From positions 150,040 through 214,039 of the forward strand of contig CAJJDN010000099.1 in assembly GCA_905182985.1 (NCBI GenBank): a stretch of 64,000 nucleotides of DNA, in the 5' to 3' direction. Each line of letters starts with the position of its first letter. The first letter of the stretch is position 1. The position numbers were made by a program, and so were the translations under genes. The notes below the pieces were generated by a model that had not been told where the DNA came from, did not search any database, and saw only the letters and a list, made by a program, of their open reading frames with translations. Positions 24,170 to 36,164 of the stretch are shown one piece after another. This DNA comes from Paramecium sonneborni. Its lineage: Eukaryota > Ciliophora > Oligohymenophorea > Peniculida > Parameciidae.

Positions 24170-25664
24170 TCATATGAAAGTAATTTATTATTAATTTAGT
24201 AATTTTTAAGCATATCTGATAAGTCCTTTTTTTTAGTGTTCCAAACTTTGAGTAATACTGTTCTTTTCATGAGTTAATCTAATTTATTCTAAATTGTTAG
24301 CAAATTTTCTATTTCTTACTTTATCTTGACGTGTATATGGAATATCAAATTTCATTTCTAAGCGTTACTGAATTATTTAATCAAGTGGAAGTTTCTTCTA
24401 AAATTAATCCAATCTAATTGCTGAAGATTTGTTTATAGCAGAACCTTTCTAGGAATGTAATTTAATTATTGTAGCTAATTATGTTTATTTTAATCTCTAT
24501 GTTGAAGACATTTAATTGTATTCAGCTATACTTTCATATTCTTCAGTTACTGATATTGGAATTGGAATTTCAAAAGAAAAATTCATACCTTTCAAAAACT
24601 ATTGTAACATATCTTCAAGTGTTAAATCTATTTCAATTATTCTTTGATTAGGTATACATTCAAAATCATTTGAAATTAAATACTAATTTTTTACTGATCT
24701 TTTGGAATAATATTATTAGTTTTAGCATTCGATAAATTTTAATGGAAAATTAACAGCTTTAGAAAATATACGTAAACCTAATTTCTTTTCTTATTGAGGA
24801 AACATATTTAAGATTTGTTCCATTCCTTTTTTGGATACTTATCTTAATGAAGATTATTCTTTTTCAATAGTTCCCTTCATGCTTTTTTCATGTAATGATT
24901 TTGCTGTTTATAATTCATAATTAAGAAAACATAATTTGCCTAATTCTTCATAACAAATAATTTCTTGATCTAAATCTCTAATTAACCATGAGTATTCTAA
25001 TGACTATGATTAATAATTATTTTAAATTACTTTTTTTATGAATATTTTTCCAATATCATATTTTTTGATATACTTACATAGAATACCTATTTAAAGAAAG
25101 GTCCATTAAATTACGTCTAATTATCGAGTGAATTCACTAAGAAACTTACAATGTTGAAAAAATAACAATGCTTTAGTCCATTATTGAAATGAAATAAAGG
25201 TTAAAGCACATAAACGCATAAAAGTGATCAGTAATTCAATGTTATCTTGTTCAACTGCTATGACCATCAAATTAAATAAACCTTATGAAACATGGTTTAA
25301 TACTTTCAATAACACCTATTTAATCATTGGATTTGAGATATTCTGCAAGTTATTTTTCAAAATGATACAACATTGCTGACTGTGAATTACTGGGCAAGGC
25401 TGTTAATATTGATTTTCTTGAATAAACGTAGTTATTTTTTGGACTTAAAGAATTGATATGAAATTTTGATAGAGATCTTTAAGTAGATATTCTCGGAGAT
25501 TAGATTTAATCATTTTCTAAGATAAAAAAGTTAGAATGATTTTTAGGTGATTCGATTCCCTGAACTCTTGCAGTTGATAATTGACTATCCTAGACTTCAG
25601 AGAGCACTCTTGAATTGTTTTTCATTTGAAAAGAAAAGGCTCTGTTTTTCTTATTTTGATTCAT
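24170..25664 (-). CDS. TPR-like helical repeat protein, hypothetical (486 aa)
   Basis: ATG 25664 opens MNQNKKNRAFSFQMKNNS. Residues 1-110 are Ser/Asn-rich and disordered. After a 34-nt intron (GTGTTATTGAAAG...ATAAG) comes an array of paired helices resembling TPRs: WTKALLFFQHCKFLSEF, WTFLQIGILCKYIKKYD, and EEYGKL-type units such as CYEELGKLCFLNYELQTAKS. The C-terminal third is basic and Gln-rich (IIQQRLEMKFDIPYTRQDKV). Spliced length is exactly 487 codons to TGA 24170. TPR proteins scaffold complexes; no specific partner can be read from the sequence. Confidence 0.75.
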
Positions 25665-26212
25665 ATAAATTATTAATAATAGTGAATTTATCACATTTTT
25701 ATTAAATTTAATACAAATAAAGAACTAATAAATTTATTATTATTTCTTGTACTAAACATTTAAAATATTGCTAATCTAATATGAAATAGTTAAATTATTC
25801 TAATTCACATTCAATTATTTTATCGGCTAATTAAAATGATATCTGTTTTGAAAGAGTTATCAATTTGATAAATAATTTAACATTAAATTTACGAATTATT
25901 GCTTTAGTTTGATGTATGATTATTTATACCGAAAATATCAAATTAGTTATTTTATTTTCAGCACTGTTTTTCTACTTTTCTTTATAGATGATAAATTTTA
26001 TATTTTATAGAATTTTTTTTGCACTGATCACCAAAAAGCAAAATTTATATTTATTTATGAAGTATCTCATGCTTACATGAAAGAATTTTAATAATACTTT
26101 AATTTTTACAGTTTATCCATAAAATTTATTTCCCTTAAAACAGTTCTATAATATAGTTAAAATTTGCTTAATGTAATTTATATATAACTAAAAAATTAAA
26201 GTATTTTTTTAG

Positions 26213-26572
26213 ATTATTTGTATAGCTATAAAATATAAAACTAAAAAATATAGAGGTCTGCTTTCTAATGAAAAACTTAAAACTTTTGATGATAGAATTT
26301 ATGAATTTGTAAAGACTGTTAGAAAATCAAATAATAACCATTGGAAATTTTATAGAATTTTTTCATAGATTGTTTATAAAATATCAATTATAATGATTTC
26401 TTGATTACTTGAAGTTTGTTTTGCTCACCTATTTCCTATGAGATTAAAGAATCTTATTTTCAGATTTCAAGACGCCATATTGTACAATGAGAAATTTTTT
26501 CAATTATATTATCTTTTTATAAAAATATGTTATATATTTCATGTGATATTAGAGCTAAGAATCAAAATTTGA
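26213..26572 (+). pseudogene. Probable decayed exon of a multi-span membrane protein, in-frame TGA
   Basis: One frame reads KYRGLLSNEKLKTFDDRIYE, then FVKTVRKSNNNHWKFYRIFS and a hydrophobic segment. It meets TGA at 26402, and continues in the same frame with LLEVCFAHLFPMRLKNLIFR and more hydrophobic sequence to TGA near 26570. There is no ATG at the front and no intron that removes the TGA. The pattern resembles the cytosolic/transmembrane part of large ciliate surface membrane proteins, by general impression only. The rest of 25665-27183 is A+T-rich and shows no gene. Confidence 0.35.
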
Positions 26573-27183
26573 TTAGTAATTAGTTAAACCACATTTATTA
26601 TCGTTTTCAAACTTCTGAGAAAAATAGTAAATTGAAACTGTTTTGATTTTTATTTTTAATTTCATAAATCTAAAGTTTTTTATTAAGTGAGAATCTAAAA
26701 AATAATCAATAAAATTTGAATTCTTATTATATAATATAACCAATATTTCATTTATCTAGTTATTAGTCTTTATCAATTTAGTGCAACATGAAAAATAACT
26801 AAAAAGTATTATTAAATTTATTTGATGCAAATATAAATTAATTAAAATTAAATAGTTCGTCATAATTTTAAATAAAAAGGATTATCTAATACTAAAAAAA
26901 ACAAACTCTACAAATTATACAATGTTTTCTACAGTTTAAAAGATGTAAAAAATAATTCAAATTAATGAATTTTTTATATTTTCATATCATTAATTTTATT
27001 CCATATTTTTTAGACTTCAAAGATTAAACTTGAAAACCCATTAATTAATTAATAATTAAGAATCAATTTAATATTATTCTTTATTTAATCAGAATATTAA
27101 ATTAAAGTATCTTTTTGTTATATAAAAATTCAATAATCCATATAAATATTTCATTAATTTTTAAATAAATATAAATCTATAAG

Positions 27184-28162
27184 ATGTAAGAAGTCATTGA
27201 AACAGAACCTGCTTAAACACCATTTGTGGTTACAGAGAAAGACATAAATGAATAAGGGATATTTAGCCAAACTTCTAAAGCATTGGGTTGGTATTAATAT
27301 TTTCCTGAATCTCCAATTGTTGCAAGCCAATAACTTTCACATCATGATCAACAAATGTTATTTATTGTTAAGCTATATGCATTTCTAGCTTTTTTATTCA
27401 TCATCCAATATTTGATGGTCATAATTTTTTATTACTCATTTAATTTCAGAGAATCTTTAATTGAGTATTAGAAGTTTGGACATTATTAAGAATATAACTA
27501 TACTACTTTATATTGGGTTTTTCTAGCACTTACAATTATTTTAGGATTAGTGGCTTATATTATAAAATAAACAAGAAGAGTATTTTATTTAAATATTATA
27601 TATTTTCTAGTATCCCACAAATTTGATTCTATATTTCTTATATACCTTTGGAATAGGATGTGTTTTGGGAGCACCATATGCTGCATAATTATATTATAAT
27701 AATCACAGTTTGATGATAATCTTATATTAATTTTGTATGACTATATGTACATTTGGATCACTTATTGCATATAAATTTAAGGATTCTGAATTCATGAATG
27801 CATCATGTAAATATTAATCATATCTTTAGACTTTTTATTAATTGCAATTATATTAGATGTATTCATTGTATTTATTTTTATAATAATATATATTGACTAT
27901 GTTTGGTTAATAATTGTCAGTATAATCCTTCATGTAATATATGCAGCACTTCTATTATTTGAAATAAGATTAATATAAAGAGGAAAAGTATTAAATATAA
28001 TCATTTTAGTTTAACCTTCGTTAAGATGAGTATATTTCAGGTGCACTCTTAATTTACTTAGAGGTTACAATTTTTCTTTTTTTTCTGGTCCTATTCTTTT
28101 TTATATTTCTTTGTGTAGCTTTCTTAGTGATGATTGGATTTCTTATTGTTAACAGAAAATGA
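27184..28162 (+). CDS. TMBIM/LFG family (Bax-inhibitor-1-like) seven-span membrane protein, 300 aa
   Basis: From ATG 27184, three introns (31 nt GTATTTTATT, 23 nt GTAAATATTA, 22 nt GTATTAAATA) are removed to give 301 codons ending TGA 28160-28162. After a cytosolic N-terminus of about 55 residues there are seven hydrophobic segments. The family's signature near the C-terminus, an acidic loop followed by the sixth helix, appears as RQDEYISGALLIYLEV. The helix before it (YAAQLYYNNHSL and CTFGSLIAYKFK region) also fits. TMBIM proteins sit in ER or Golgi membranes and adjust Ca2+ leak and stress-induced death in animals and plants. The ciliate role is unknown. Each intron boundary is supported by frame restoration. 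Confidence 0.82.
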
Positions 28163-28421
28163 TTATATAATTAATTTATCAATTTTATAATATCAAAAAT
28201 TAATTTAACAATTTCCAAAATATTATGAATAAATAAATTTAATTAAATTATTTATTCTGGATAGAGTAATAAAATAGAATGATTCTTATTTGAAAATCCC
28301 ATTTTACTTAGAATAATTTACATATATTTATAGATAAAAATCAAGTGGAGTAAGATGAATTTAAATATTATAAATAATAAATATTATTTATTATTAATAC
28401 ATTTTTCTATTTTGTATTAAG

Positions 28422-29015
28422 ATGGAAAATAACACATAATACATTGTTCAATTCTATGAATTATAATAATTTAAGTATGTAATTCAAATTAAAAATCAAG
28501 TTTATTGATTTAAGAGACTTATGTAAATTATTTAATAAAATATAGATTATTTATTGGAAATTTAAAAGAATGTGATTTAAATAGCATTGCAAATGTTAAA
28601 TCAATCAAAAACCATATAATTACTATAAAAAATTTAGAAAGTAATTATAAATTATTAAACTAAAATAATTATTGATTATCAAATTTAGAAAGCAAAGTTT
28701 AAAATATATATTGAGTAAATTAATATTTACATAATCTTTGCTCATTTTTCTAAAAGGATTATGCTCTTCCTTATCTAATTTAAGCATAAATTAAATTGTA
28801 ATCTTGAAATATAATTAAAATAAATAGATTTTTATATAGAAGCTAATCTTTAGTATAACTTAAACATATTTTAGAATCAATTAATTCAATAAGTAATAAT
28901 TATATTCTCATTTTTCTATCTATTTTTTAAAGTCCTTAATTTATTATTCGATATGAGATATCATTTTTTTTTTGTCCTTTCTTCGAAAAAAAGTCAAGAT
29001 TCCCAAAAGCAATGA
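28422..29015 (+). CDS. Doubtful Gln/Ile-rich ORF
   Basis: ATG 28422 begins MENNTQYIVQFYELQQFKY. If a 36-nt intron (GTAATTCAAA...TTTAAG) is removed, the frame stays open to TGA 29013, 186 codons. The last 100 bp overlap, on the opposite strand, the end of the well-supported membrane-protein gene, so at least the 3' part is a shadow. A shorter real gene here is possible. Otherwise 28163-28907 shows nothing. Confidence 0.25.
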
Positions 29016-31222
29016 TTGCTCTTAATCAAGAAAATAAATATGGAACAAGCTTTAAATTCCTGATTACATTTCAACGTAATGAGCTTGAGATACAAATAAT
29101 CCAATCATGAATCCCATAGCTAAACCTGGATACATTGAAAATAATTAATCCCAATATAGTAATCTCTGTATAGCATAAATTATCATTGTTGCTAATAAAC
29201 TCACAAAATATTGATTCAAATATCCATATACTTGGGACATTTAAATCATTTTCTTTTAATGAATAGGTGATATCATTCCATTTAATTATTCAACTATTTC
29301 TAAAGCATTTTAAAAATTGCAATTCTTTAGTGATAGCTAAGTATTAAATATATAATTTTACAATAGTAGACATTTAATTCAATGAAGAATAATGATTATA
29401 GTCTTGTATGAATAATTTTAGTTTTAATTTTTTACTTATTATTCCAAAAATATTCCAAAGATTTACAAAATAATCTGTAAAGAATATGATTGAACTTTAA
29501 GCTATGACACTACCAATATTATAAATAAGAGTTTTCTTTTGAGCAATATTGAAATTTTATGTTTTGTCTAGTTCATTCTATTGAATTAATTCTAATCCAT
29601 ACCATTCCAAAAATAATGAACTTGTAAAAATATTCAATACATTATCTAATAAAAAATAATAGTATCTAAGAGAAAAATATAAAAATATGCCTAAACAATA
29701 TTATGTATAGGATAAACCAGTTTAATATATTTTTCTATTTGTTTCAATATTAGGCTAGGCTAAAGTAGTCATTAGAGTATAAAAGTATGTAATGAATATT
29801 AGAAATTTTAATAAATTAAAAAATATTAAAATTTTGAGCATTTTTTAAGATTTTTGAAATTTTCTCATAAGTTTTAAACCAATAAATAATAATTTAATCT
29901 AATTATGTAATTTGTAAAACAAGAAAGCCATAACATAAAAAACTATAACCAAAATAATAGACATCATTAATGCTAAATATGGATTTGGTTATGAAGTATG
30001 TTCTAAAACAAAGGCATAACCAACTTTCATTGTTGCTATTTGTCTATAAATTTAATAAATATTGAGAGATTACGTATTAAATGAATCAATGTTTATCAAT
30101 TTGATAAACTAATGAAAAAAATAGACTCCTGCAATTCCAATTAAAAAGATGAGAACAATGCATGATAAATATATTTTTTGTACTCTAATCTTTATCAATT
30201 TATCTAAAATAATCTTTAGAAAAATGATCACAAAAAAAGTAAGAAATATAGGATATCTCATAACCCACAAATCTGAGAGGCATGATTAAATTAAATCAAA
30301 TTTATATACTTCTTGAGATTGATAAAAGTAATTCATGGTTTTAGGAATACAAATACTATTTTGATCTAAATTATATAATTTATTCTACATCTAAAAGTTG
30401 AATAAATAATGAAATCCTTATTTGGATCTTATATATTGATCTATGGATTACAATTAATAATTTAGTGATTACTCAAACAATTAATTTGTTTCTACTCTTC
30501 ATTTGGACATTCAGAAATACATACTCTTTAATATAAATAATCTTTCATTGGATTATTCAAATAAATAAATGGATAATTTTCTGCTCTTCCATAACCACAA
30601 ATTACACCTAATTAAAATTGAATAAGTACCATCATTATCAATCCCCTTGTTCCATCTTCCAAGATAATAAAATCCTTAGTTATTTAGTATATATGTGAAG
30701 TATATGACAATTTAGATAACACTTATCAGAATCAAGAAATAAACCCATGAGATATCTCTTTTTTAAAGTTAGTTAGATTTGTATTAATTGAGTAAGTTAT
30801 TCCTATAATCTTGATATAGCTTACTAAAAATTAGTTTAAGATCTATCTGAAATATGAAACTCTCCATTATAGACTGCTTATTGATATAATCTCTGCTGAA
30901 GATATGTTTTACCTGCAGAGTCATGGATTTAAGGAACGCTTTGATTTTATAATGTTATTTGAGGTTCCAAAATGTGAATAGATGGTGGTGTGGAACGATC
31001 CAAATTATTTTTATATTATCTTAACTCTCCTTTATTCTTTTGATCAGATTCCATCACCTTTATTAAATCAATTTTAGTTTGTTTGCTGTCTTTTATTTCA
31101 ATAAATAAATTATTTCCTGATGGAGTTTATTATATTACTGTTTTTTCTTGAAAGAGATATTATGAAGAATTTTCGAATACTCTATTAAATATTTCTTAAT
31201 CTACTATTTATTCAGGTTGCAT
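28908..31222 (-). CDS. Choline-transporter-like (CTL/SLC44-type) multi-span membrane protein
   Basis: ATG 31222 opens MQPEQIVDQEIFNRVFENSS, a cytosolic N-terminus of about 125 residues. A first span follows (SWVYFLILISVIQIVIYFTY), and then a large extracellular loop with Cys pairs (CGYGRAENYPFIYLNN and RVCISECPNEE). That order of first helix, Cys-rich loop and cluster of later helices is what CTL/SLC44 proteins show. About eight further hydrophobic segments come after, then LFSMYPGLAMGFMIGLFVSQ, and a Lys-rich cytosolic tail ends in TGA 28908. Several small introns are needed between the exons. CTL proteins move choline or ethanolamine across membranes. Some other polytopic family cannot be excluded. 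Confidence 0.55.
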
Positions 31223-31618
31223 TCAAAAATTAATCTCCTCTGAAAATTCAATAATTTAAATTATTGACAATATATGTTTTATTCAAAAATACTTAATTAC
31301 TAAATTCATGTTTATACTTATTCAAAATTAGAGTTATTTCTTAAGTATTAAGTCTAGGAATAAAAACATATTGAATATTTGGATAGCTTAATAAATTAGA
31401 AATACATTTTAACTTAATCTAATTTTGTAGATGTTAAAAATTTTCAATTATAGATTTAATTTGTTTATATAAATATATAAATTAATAAAAGATATACAAC
31501 AATAAGAATCAGTTTATATTAGGATAAGTTTAGAAAAAAGAGTATTTTAGTTTTTAAATAAGTTTGATAATATAATATTAAATACATATTAAAAATATAA
31601 GCACATTTAGTGCTTTGG
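31223..31618. other. Intergenic, divergent promoter region
   Basis: These 396 bp separate the starts of two divergent genes, so promoters for both must lie here. The sequence is A+T-rich with no ORF of note and no recognisable element. Confidence 0.5.
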
Positions 31619-33140
31619 ATGTTACCAATAAGCAATATTAATTAAGAAGAAACATAGTTTCTATAAAGAAAACTTGAAAGATAATAATAAAACACAATTG
31701 AGGTTAAAGATAATCAGATTAAACACGGATTAGATGGTTTTGATCATTTAGGGATTTAAATGAAAAATGAAAATTAAAATGAGGAGAAAATATAATAGAA
31801 CTTTAATGATTAGGAGGATTAATAGAAAGAAGTTATAAGGAGAAATTAAAATGAGAATTAAAGATGGGATTTGAATTCATCAAGCATTAATGAATCATAG
31901 ATAGCTGATGAGGCAAATAATTAGATTATATAGATTTAAATATTATAATTACCTAATCCTATAAATCATAGAGATGTTGAAATCTAGATAGATGATAGAA
32001 AAAATGCAGATAATTAGATAGTAAAATTGGGTGAAAATAAATAAGTATCAATAGTAAATGTTGATAATAATGAAGAATAATAATAATAAGCTATTTGTCT
32101 AATTTGTAGTTTAAATCAATATTAAATTATGAAAGCATTAGAATGTGAACATTAATTTTGTAGGTAATAATATAATCTAATTTTATAAGAAATTGTTACT
32201 AGGAATATTTAGAAGATAAAATTAAGATTGCAAAAATAAATAATATACCATGTTTATAGGAAGGATGTAAAATGATATTTTCTGAAGAAATAATATAATA
32301 ATTTGTACATGAATAGAAATTCTAATAATACTTAGTTTTTAAGAAGAAACTTGAAATAGAAAATGATCCTAATAAAAAGTGGTGTCCAGCAAAAGGGTGT
32401 AACCTTTTTATTGAAAAAGATCCTAAAACTAATTTAATAAATTGTTAATGTGGTTAAATAGTTTGTTTTAATTGTGGTCAAATTGCCCATAATGGAATTT
32501 AGTGTGAGGTAGTTTTTTTGTATTTGATGATATTAGGATGCAATACAGATAGATTTTAAAAATGCTTTAGTAAAATATTAAATAAAATATTGTCCTAAAT
32601 GCAAATCACACATTTAAAAGAATTCTGGATGTAATCATATGACTTGTATTTAATGTTAATTTGAATTTTGTTGGGTCTGTTTATAACCATATCATCAGTA
32701 TCATTATAAATATTGGTCAATAAGGGGATGTGCAAGTATTTTATATCATTTATGTTTCTATAAGTTTGGTCAAATGGTCGTTTTAAAATATTTACTGTAA
32801 TTTAAAATCCTGATAAAATGAGAAAATTTTTCTTTATTCCTCGTCTAATTCTGTATATTTTCAGATGTCCTCTTTTAATTATTAAATTAATTTTAAAATC
32901 AATTTCTAAATCATTCGTTAAACCTTTAGTGGGATTAAACAAAAAATTATGCAAATCAAAATCACCTAAATTATGGTATTTGTTATTTTTTAAAATATTA
33001 GTCTATTAAAATGCATTTATTATGTATTAGCAGAATTATTAATATTGTTAATAGTAATACTATTCTTTCCTTTTTATTTTGTATTCTATCGACTTGGATT
33101 TGAGATATAAAAGTTTTCAGCAAAAGGATGTGGGTATTGA
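31619..33140 (+). CDS. RBR (RING-IBR-RING) E3 ubiquitin ligase with C-terminal membrane segments, 471 aa
   Basis: From ATG 31619 four introns (26, 28, 26 and 26 nt) are removed to give exactly 472 codons, ending TGA 33138-33140. Residues 1-150 are acidic, Gln/Asn-rich and disordered. RING1 starts with ICLICSLN and CEHQFCRNC. The IBR follows (KKWCPAKGCNLFIEKDPK, then CQCGQIVCFNCGQIAHNG). RING2 reads KYCPKCKSHIQKNSGCNHMT and CIQCQFEFCWVC; the Cys after NHMT is at the position of the catalytic Cys that takes ubiquitin as a thioester in this class. The C-terminal 150 residues hold two or more hydrophobic segments (ELLILLIVILFFPFYFVFY), as in RNF19/RNF144-type RBR ligases. Membrane location is therefore likely. 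Confidence 0.9.
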
Positions 33141-33192
33141 ACATTTATCATTTTTAATTAATATACTAACAATTATATTTATATAAAAATTG

Positions 33193-34494
33193 ATGGGTAA
33201 TTGTTGTGGAGGTTAAAACTTAACAAATGCAAATTTTTAAATAGCAACTTATGATTTGTAATATTAAGATGGATCGAAATTAGATTTAGGTCTTATGAAT
33301 AGAAAAGCATTGCAAATATAGAGTATGTTTAAAAAACAAATCAATATAAGAATATTATCGAGGTTATGCAGTAAGAAAGAAAATATAGAAATAATAAAGA
33401 AAGGCATTAGGATAAACATCAGATGAAAGTTTTATTTATGAATATAGATCGAATAAAAAGGAGAATGTAAAGAATAAGTAAAATGCTTTAAAATTTAATA
33501 TTGATGGTTAATAACATATTCCAGTATTTAATGTAAAAGAAGTAAACATAAGTTTAAAGTACAGTGATAAAATAAAAAGTGTAAGAAATTAAGTTAAGAT
33601 GAAAGATTCTCTAAAAATTAGATCCATTCAATTTTGATTAAGATGGATAGTTTGTAGATTATCCATTTTCGAAGGGATTATTGATAGGTGATGTCATATA
33701 TGAAGGTTAATGGAATAATTGGTATGAATATTGAAATTACGAGAGTCAAAAGCATGGTCGAGGAAAATAGTTTTGGTTAGATGGTTCATATTATGAAGGT
33801 TATTGGTTAAATAATTGTTAACATGGTAAAGGTAGATTATTATTGGCATAAGGAGATATATATGAAGGAGATTGGAGAAATGATAAAGTTCATGGTTTTG
33901 TAACATTGTAAAGCATTAATAGTAGGGTACTTATATTCATCAGAATGGAGCAAAATACATAGGGTATTGGGAGAATGATAAATAGCATGGTAAAGGTAAG
34001 GAGTGTTGGCCAGATGGAGCAACTTTTGAAGGAGATTATAAGAATGGATAGAAAAATGGAATTGGAACTTTGAGAGAGGCAGATGGATCAACTTATGAAG
34101 GGGAATTTTAAGAGAATAGATTTGAAGGTCATGGAGATTATAAGATTGTAGGTGGAAAGAGATATGTTGGTTAATATAAGAATAATAAGATGCATGGAAA
34201 AGGGGTGATTTAATGATTATATATGATAGACATTTTATTGGAATGATGGGAAGAAATATGAAGGAGATTATATTAATGGTGTAAAATAAGGATATGGAAT
34301 ATTATGTTATCCGGATGGAAGGGTATTAATTAAATAAATATAAGATTTTTAAAGGATATTGGTAGAATGGAAAATAACATGGTATTGGAATTTATATAGG
34401 TAAATCAAAGATTGAAAAGGAAGGAGAATGGATTGATGGAAAAAGAATTAGATGGATTAGAAAAGGTGGAGAATCTAACAATATTGAATCTTGA
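33193..34494 (+). CDS. MORN-repeat protein with N-terminal acylation motif and IQ motif (paralogue 1)
   Basis: The N-terminus MGNCCGG fits myristoylation of Gly2 with palmitoylation of the next Cys residues, which would hold the protein at a membrane. An IQ motif ([19 protein letters not shown]) appears after a short intron near 33310; it could bind calmodulin. The C-terminal two thirds are about nine MORN repeats of the form YEGxWxNxxxHGxG, for example [17 protein letters not shown] and [14 protein letters not shown]. Several introns of 23-28 nt keep the frame, and TGA is at 34492-34494. MORN proteins scaffold the cortex, cilia and membranes. The part from 33800 on is present a second time after the N at 34982. 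Confidence 0.85.
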
Positions 34495-34981
34495 TTAATT
34501 ATTTTTTCTTTATTTTTTAAGTTATTTTATTATAAAGGGATTTTGATTAATTTTTAAATCAAAAAGATTAAATTTATTTAATTTATCTTAAAATTAGACA
34601 ACCAAGTTAATGTGAAGTAACAATGATTTAGTTGCAATATTAATATAATTTAATATAATTATTTTATATTTATTACTTATAACAGATTATGGGCAGTTGT
34701 TGTGGTGGATAATAAGGATGGTGTGGTGATTAAAAAACACAAATTAATTTATAAGGAGGTTAATAATAGGAACTAGATAAAAAAATGGAGGAATAGTTGG
34801 ATGAAAATTTAGTTAAGCAAAAAGCTACAAAAATATAAGGTAATTATTCAGTTTGGATTAATAATTAGCACATATAAGAGGACATAAAGCAAGAGAAGAG
34901 GTAAAGAAAATAAAAGAGAGTTAAAAGAGTTCTGAACAAATTTCAGATAAGTGTATTAAATAAAGTATTGAACCTAAAAAA
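33800..34981 (+). repeat. Direct repeat, copy 1 (1,182 bp), ends at an N
   Basis: This segment and 34983-36164 appear identical base for base (offset 1,183) as far as I can read. It contains the 3' part of the first MORN gene, the spacer and the 5' part of the second MORN gene. Copy 1 runs directly into a single N at 34982. The best reading is the right end of one contig overlapping the left end of the next. Confidence 0.95.
34689..34981 (+). pseudogene. Truncated duplicate 5' end of MORN gene 2 (assembly artefact)
   Basis: This is the same ATG and first codons as the gene at 35872 (MGSCCGGQQGWCG), ending inside an A-run at the N. It is the contig-end copy of the second MORN gene's start and should not be counted as a gene. 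Confidence 0.85.
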
Positions 34982-34982
34982 N
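34982..34982. other. Single N, contig junction
   Basis: A one-base placeholder sits exactly between the two 1,182-bp copies. It marks a join where an overlap was not collapsed. Confidence 0.95.
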
Positions 34983-36164
34983 TTATTGGTTAAATAATTG
35001 TTAACATGGTAAAGGTAGATTATTATTGGCATAAGGAGATATATATGAAGGAGATTGGAGAAATGATAAAGTTCATGGTTTTGTAACATTGTAAAGCATT
35101 AATAGTAGGGTACTTATATTCATCAGAATGGAGCAAAATACATAGGGTATTGGGAGAATGATAAATAGCATGGTAAAGGTAAGGAGTGTTGGCCAGATGG
35201 AGCAACTTTTGAAGGAGATTATAAGAATGGATAGAAAAATGGAATTGGAACTTTGAGAGAGGCAGATGGATCAACTTATGAAGGGGAATTTTAAGAGAAT
35301 AGATTTGAAGGTCATGGAGATTATAAGATTGTAGGTGGAAAGAGATATGTTGGTTAATATAAGAATAATAAGATGCATGGAAAAGGGGTGATTTAATGAT
35401 TATATATGATAGACATTTTATTGGAATGATGGGAAGAAATATGAAGGAGATTATATTAATGGTGTAAAATAAGGATATGGAATATTATGTTATCCGGATG
35501 GAAGGGTATTAATTAAATAAATATAAGATTTTTAAAGGATATTGGTAGAATGGAAAATAACATGGTATTGGAATTTATATAGGTAAATCAAAGATTGAAA
35601 AGGAAGGAGAATGGATTGATGGAAAAAGAATTAGATGGATTAGAAAAGGTGGAGAATCTAACAATATTGAATCTTGATTAATTATTTTTTCTTTATTTTT
35701 TAAGTTATTTTATTATAAAGGGATTTTGATTAATTTTTAAATCAAAAAGATTAAATTTATTTAATTTATCTTAAAATTAGACAACCAAGTTAATGTGAAG
35801 TAACAATGATTTAGTTGCAATATTAATATAATTTAATATAATTATTTTATATTTATTACTTATAACAGATTATGGGCAGTTGTTGTGGTGGATAATAAGG
35901 ATGGTGTGGTGATTAAAAAACACAAATTAATTTATAAGGAGGTTAATAATAGGAACTAGATAAAAAAATGGAGGAATAGTTGGATGAAAATTTAGTTAAG
36001 CAAAAAGCTACAAAAATATAAGGTAATTATTCAGTTTGGATTAATAATTAGCACATATAAGAGGACATAAAGCAAGAGAAGAGGTAAAGAAAATAAAAGA
36101 GAGTTAAAAGAGTTCTGAACAAATTTCAGATAAGTGTATTAAATAAAGTATTGAACCTAAAAAA
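34983..36164 (+). repeat. Direct repeat, copy 2 (1,182 bp)
   Basis: It starts in the middle of a MORN codon series. Positions 34983-35677 repeat the 3' end of MORN gene 1, including its TGA at 35675-35677, and therefore form a headless fragment. From 35872 it carries the true start of MORN gene 2, which continues past the repeat. Confidence 0.95.

Noticed and set aside
28908..31222. Meckelin (TMEM67) as the identity of the multi-span gene
   Set aside because: There is no signal peptide or long Cys-rich ectodomain at the N-terminus; the first-helix plus Cys-loop order fits CTL/SLC44 better.
34689..34981. A third MORN gene
   Set aside because: It is the contig-end duplicate of the gene at 35872, identical up to the N at 34982.
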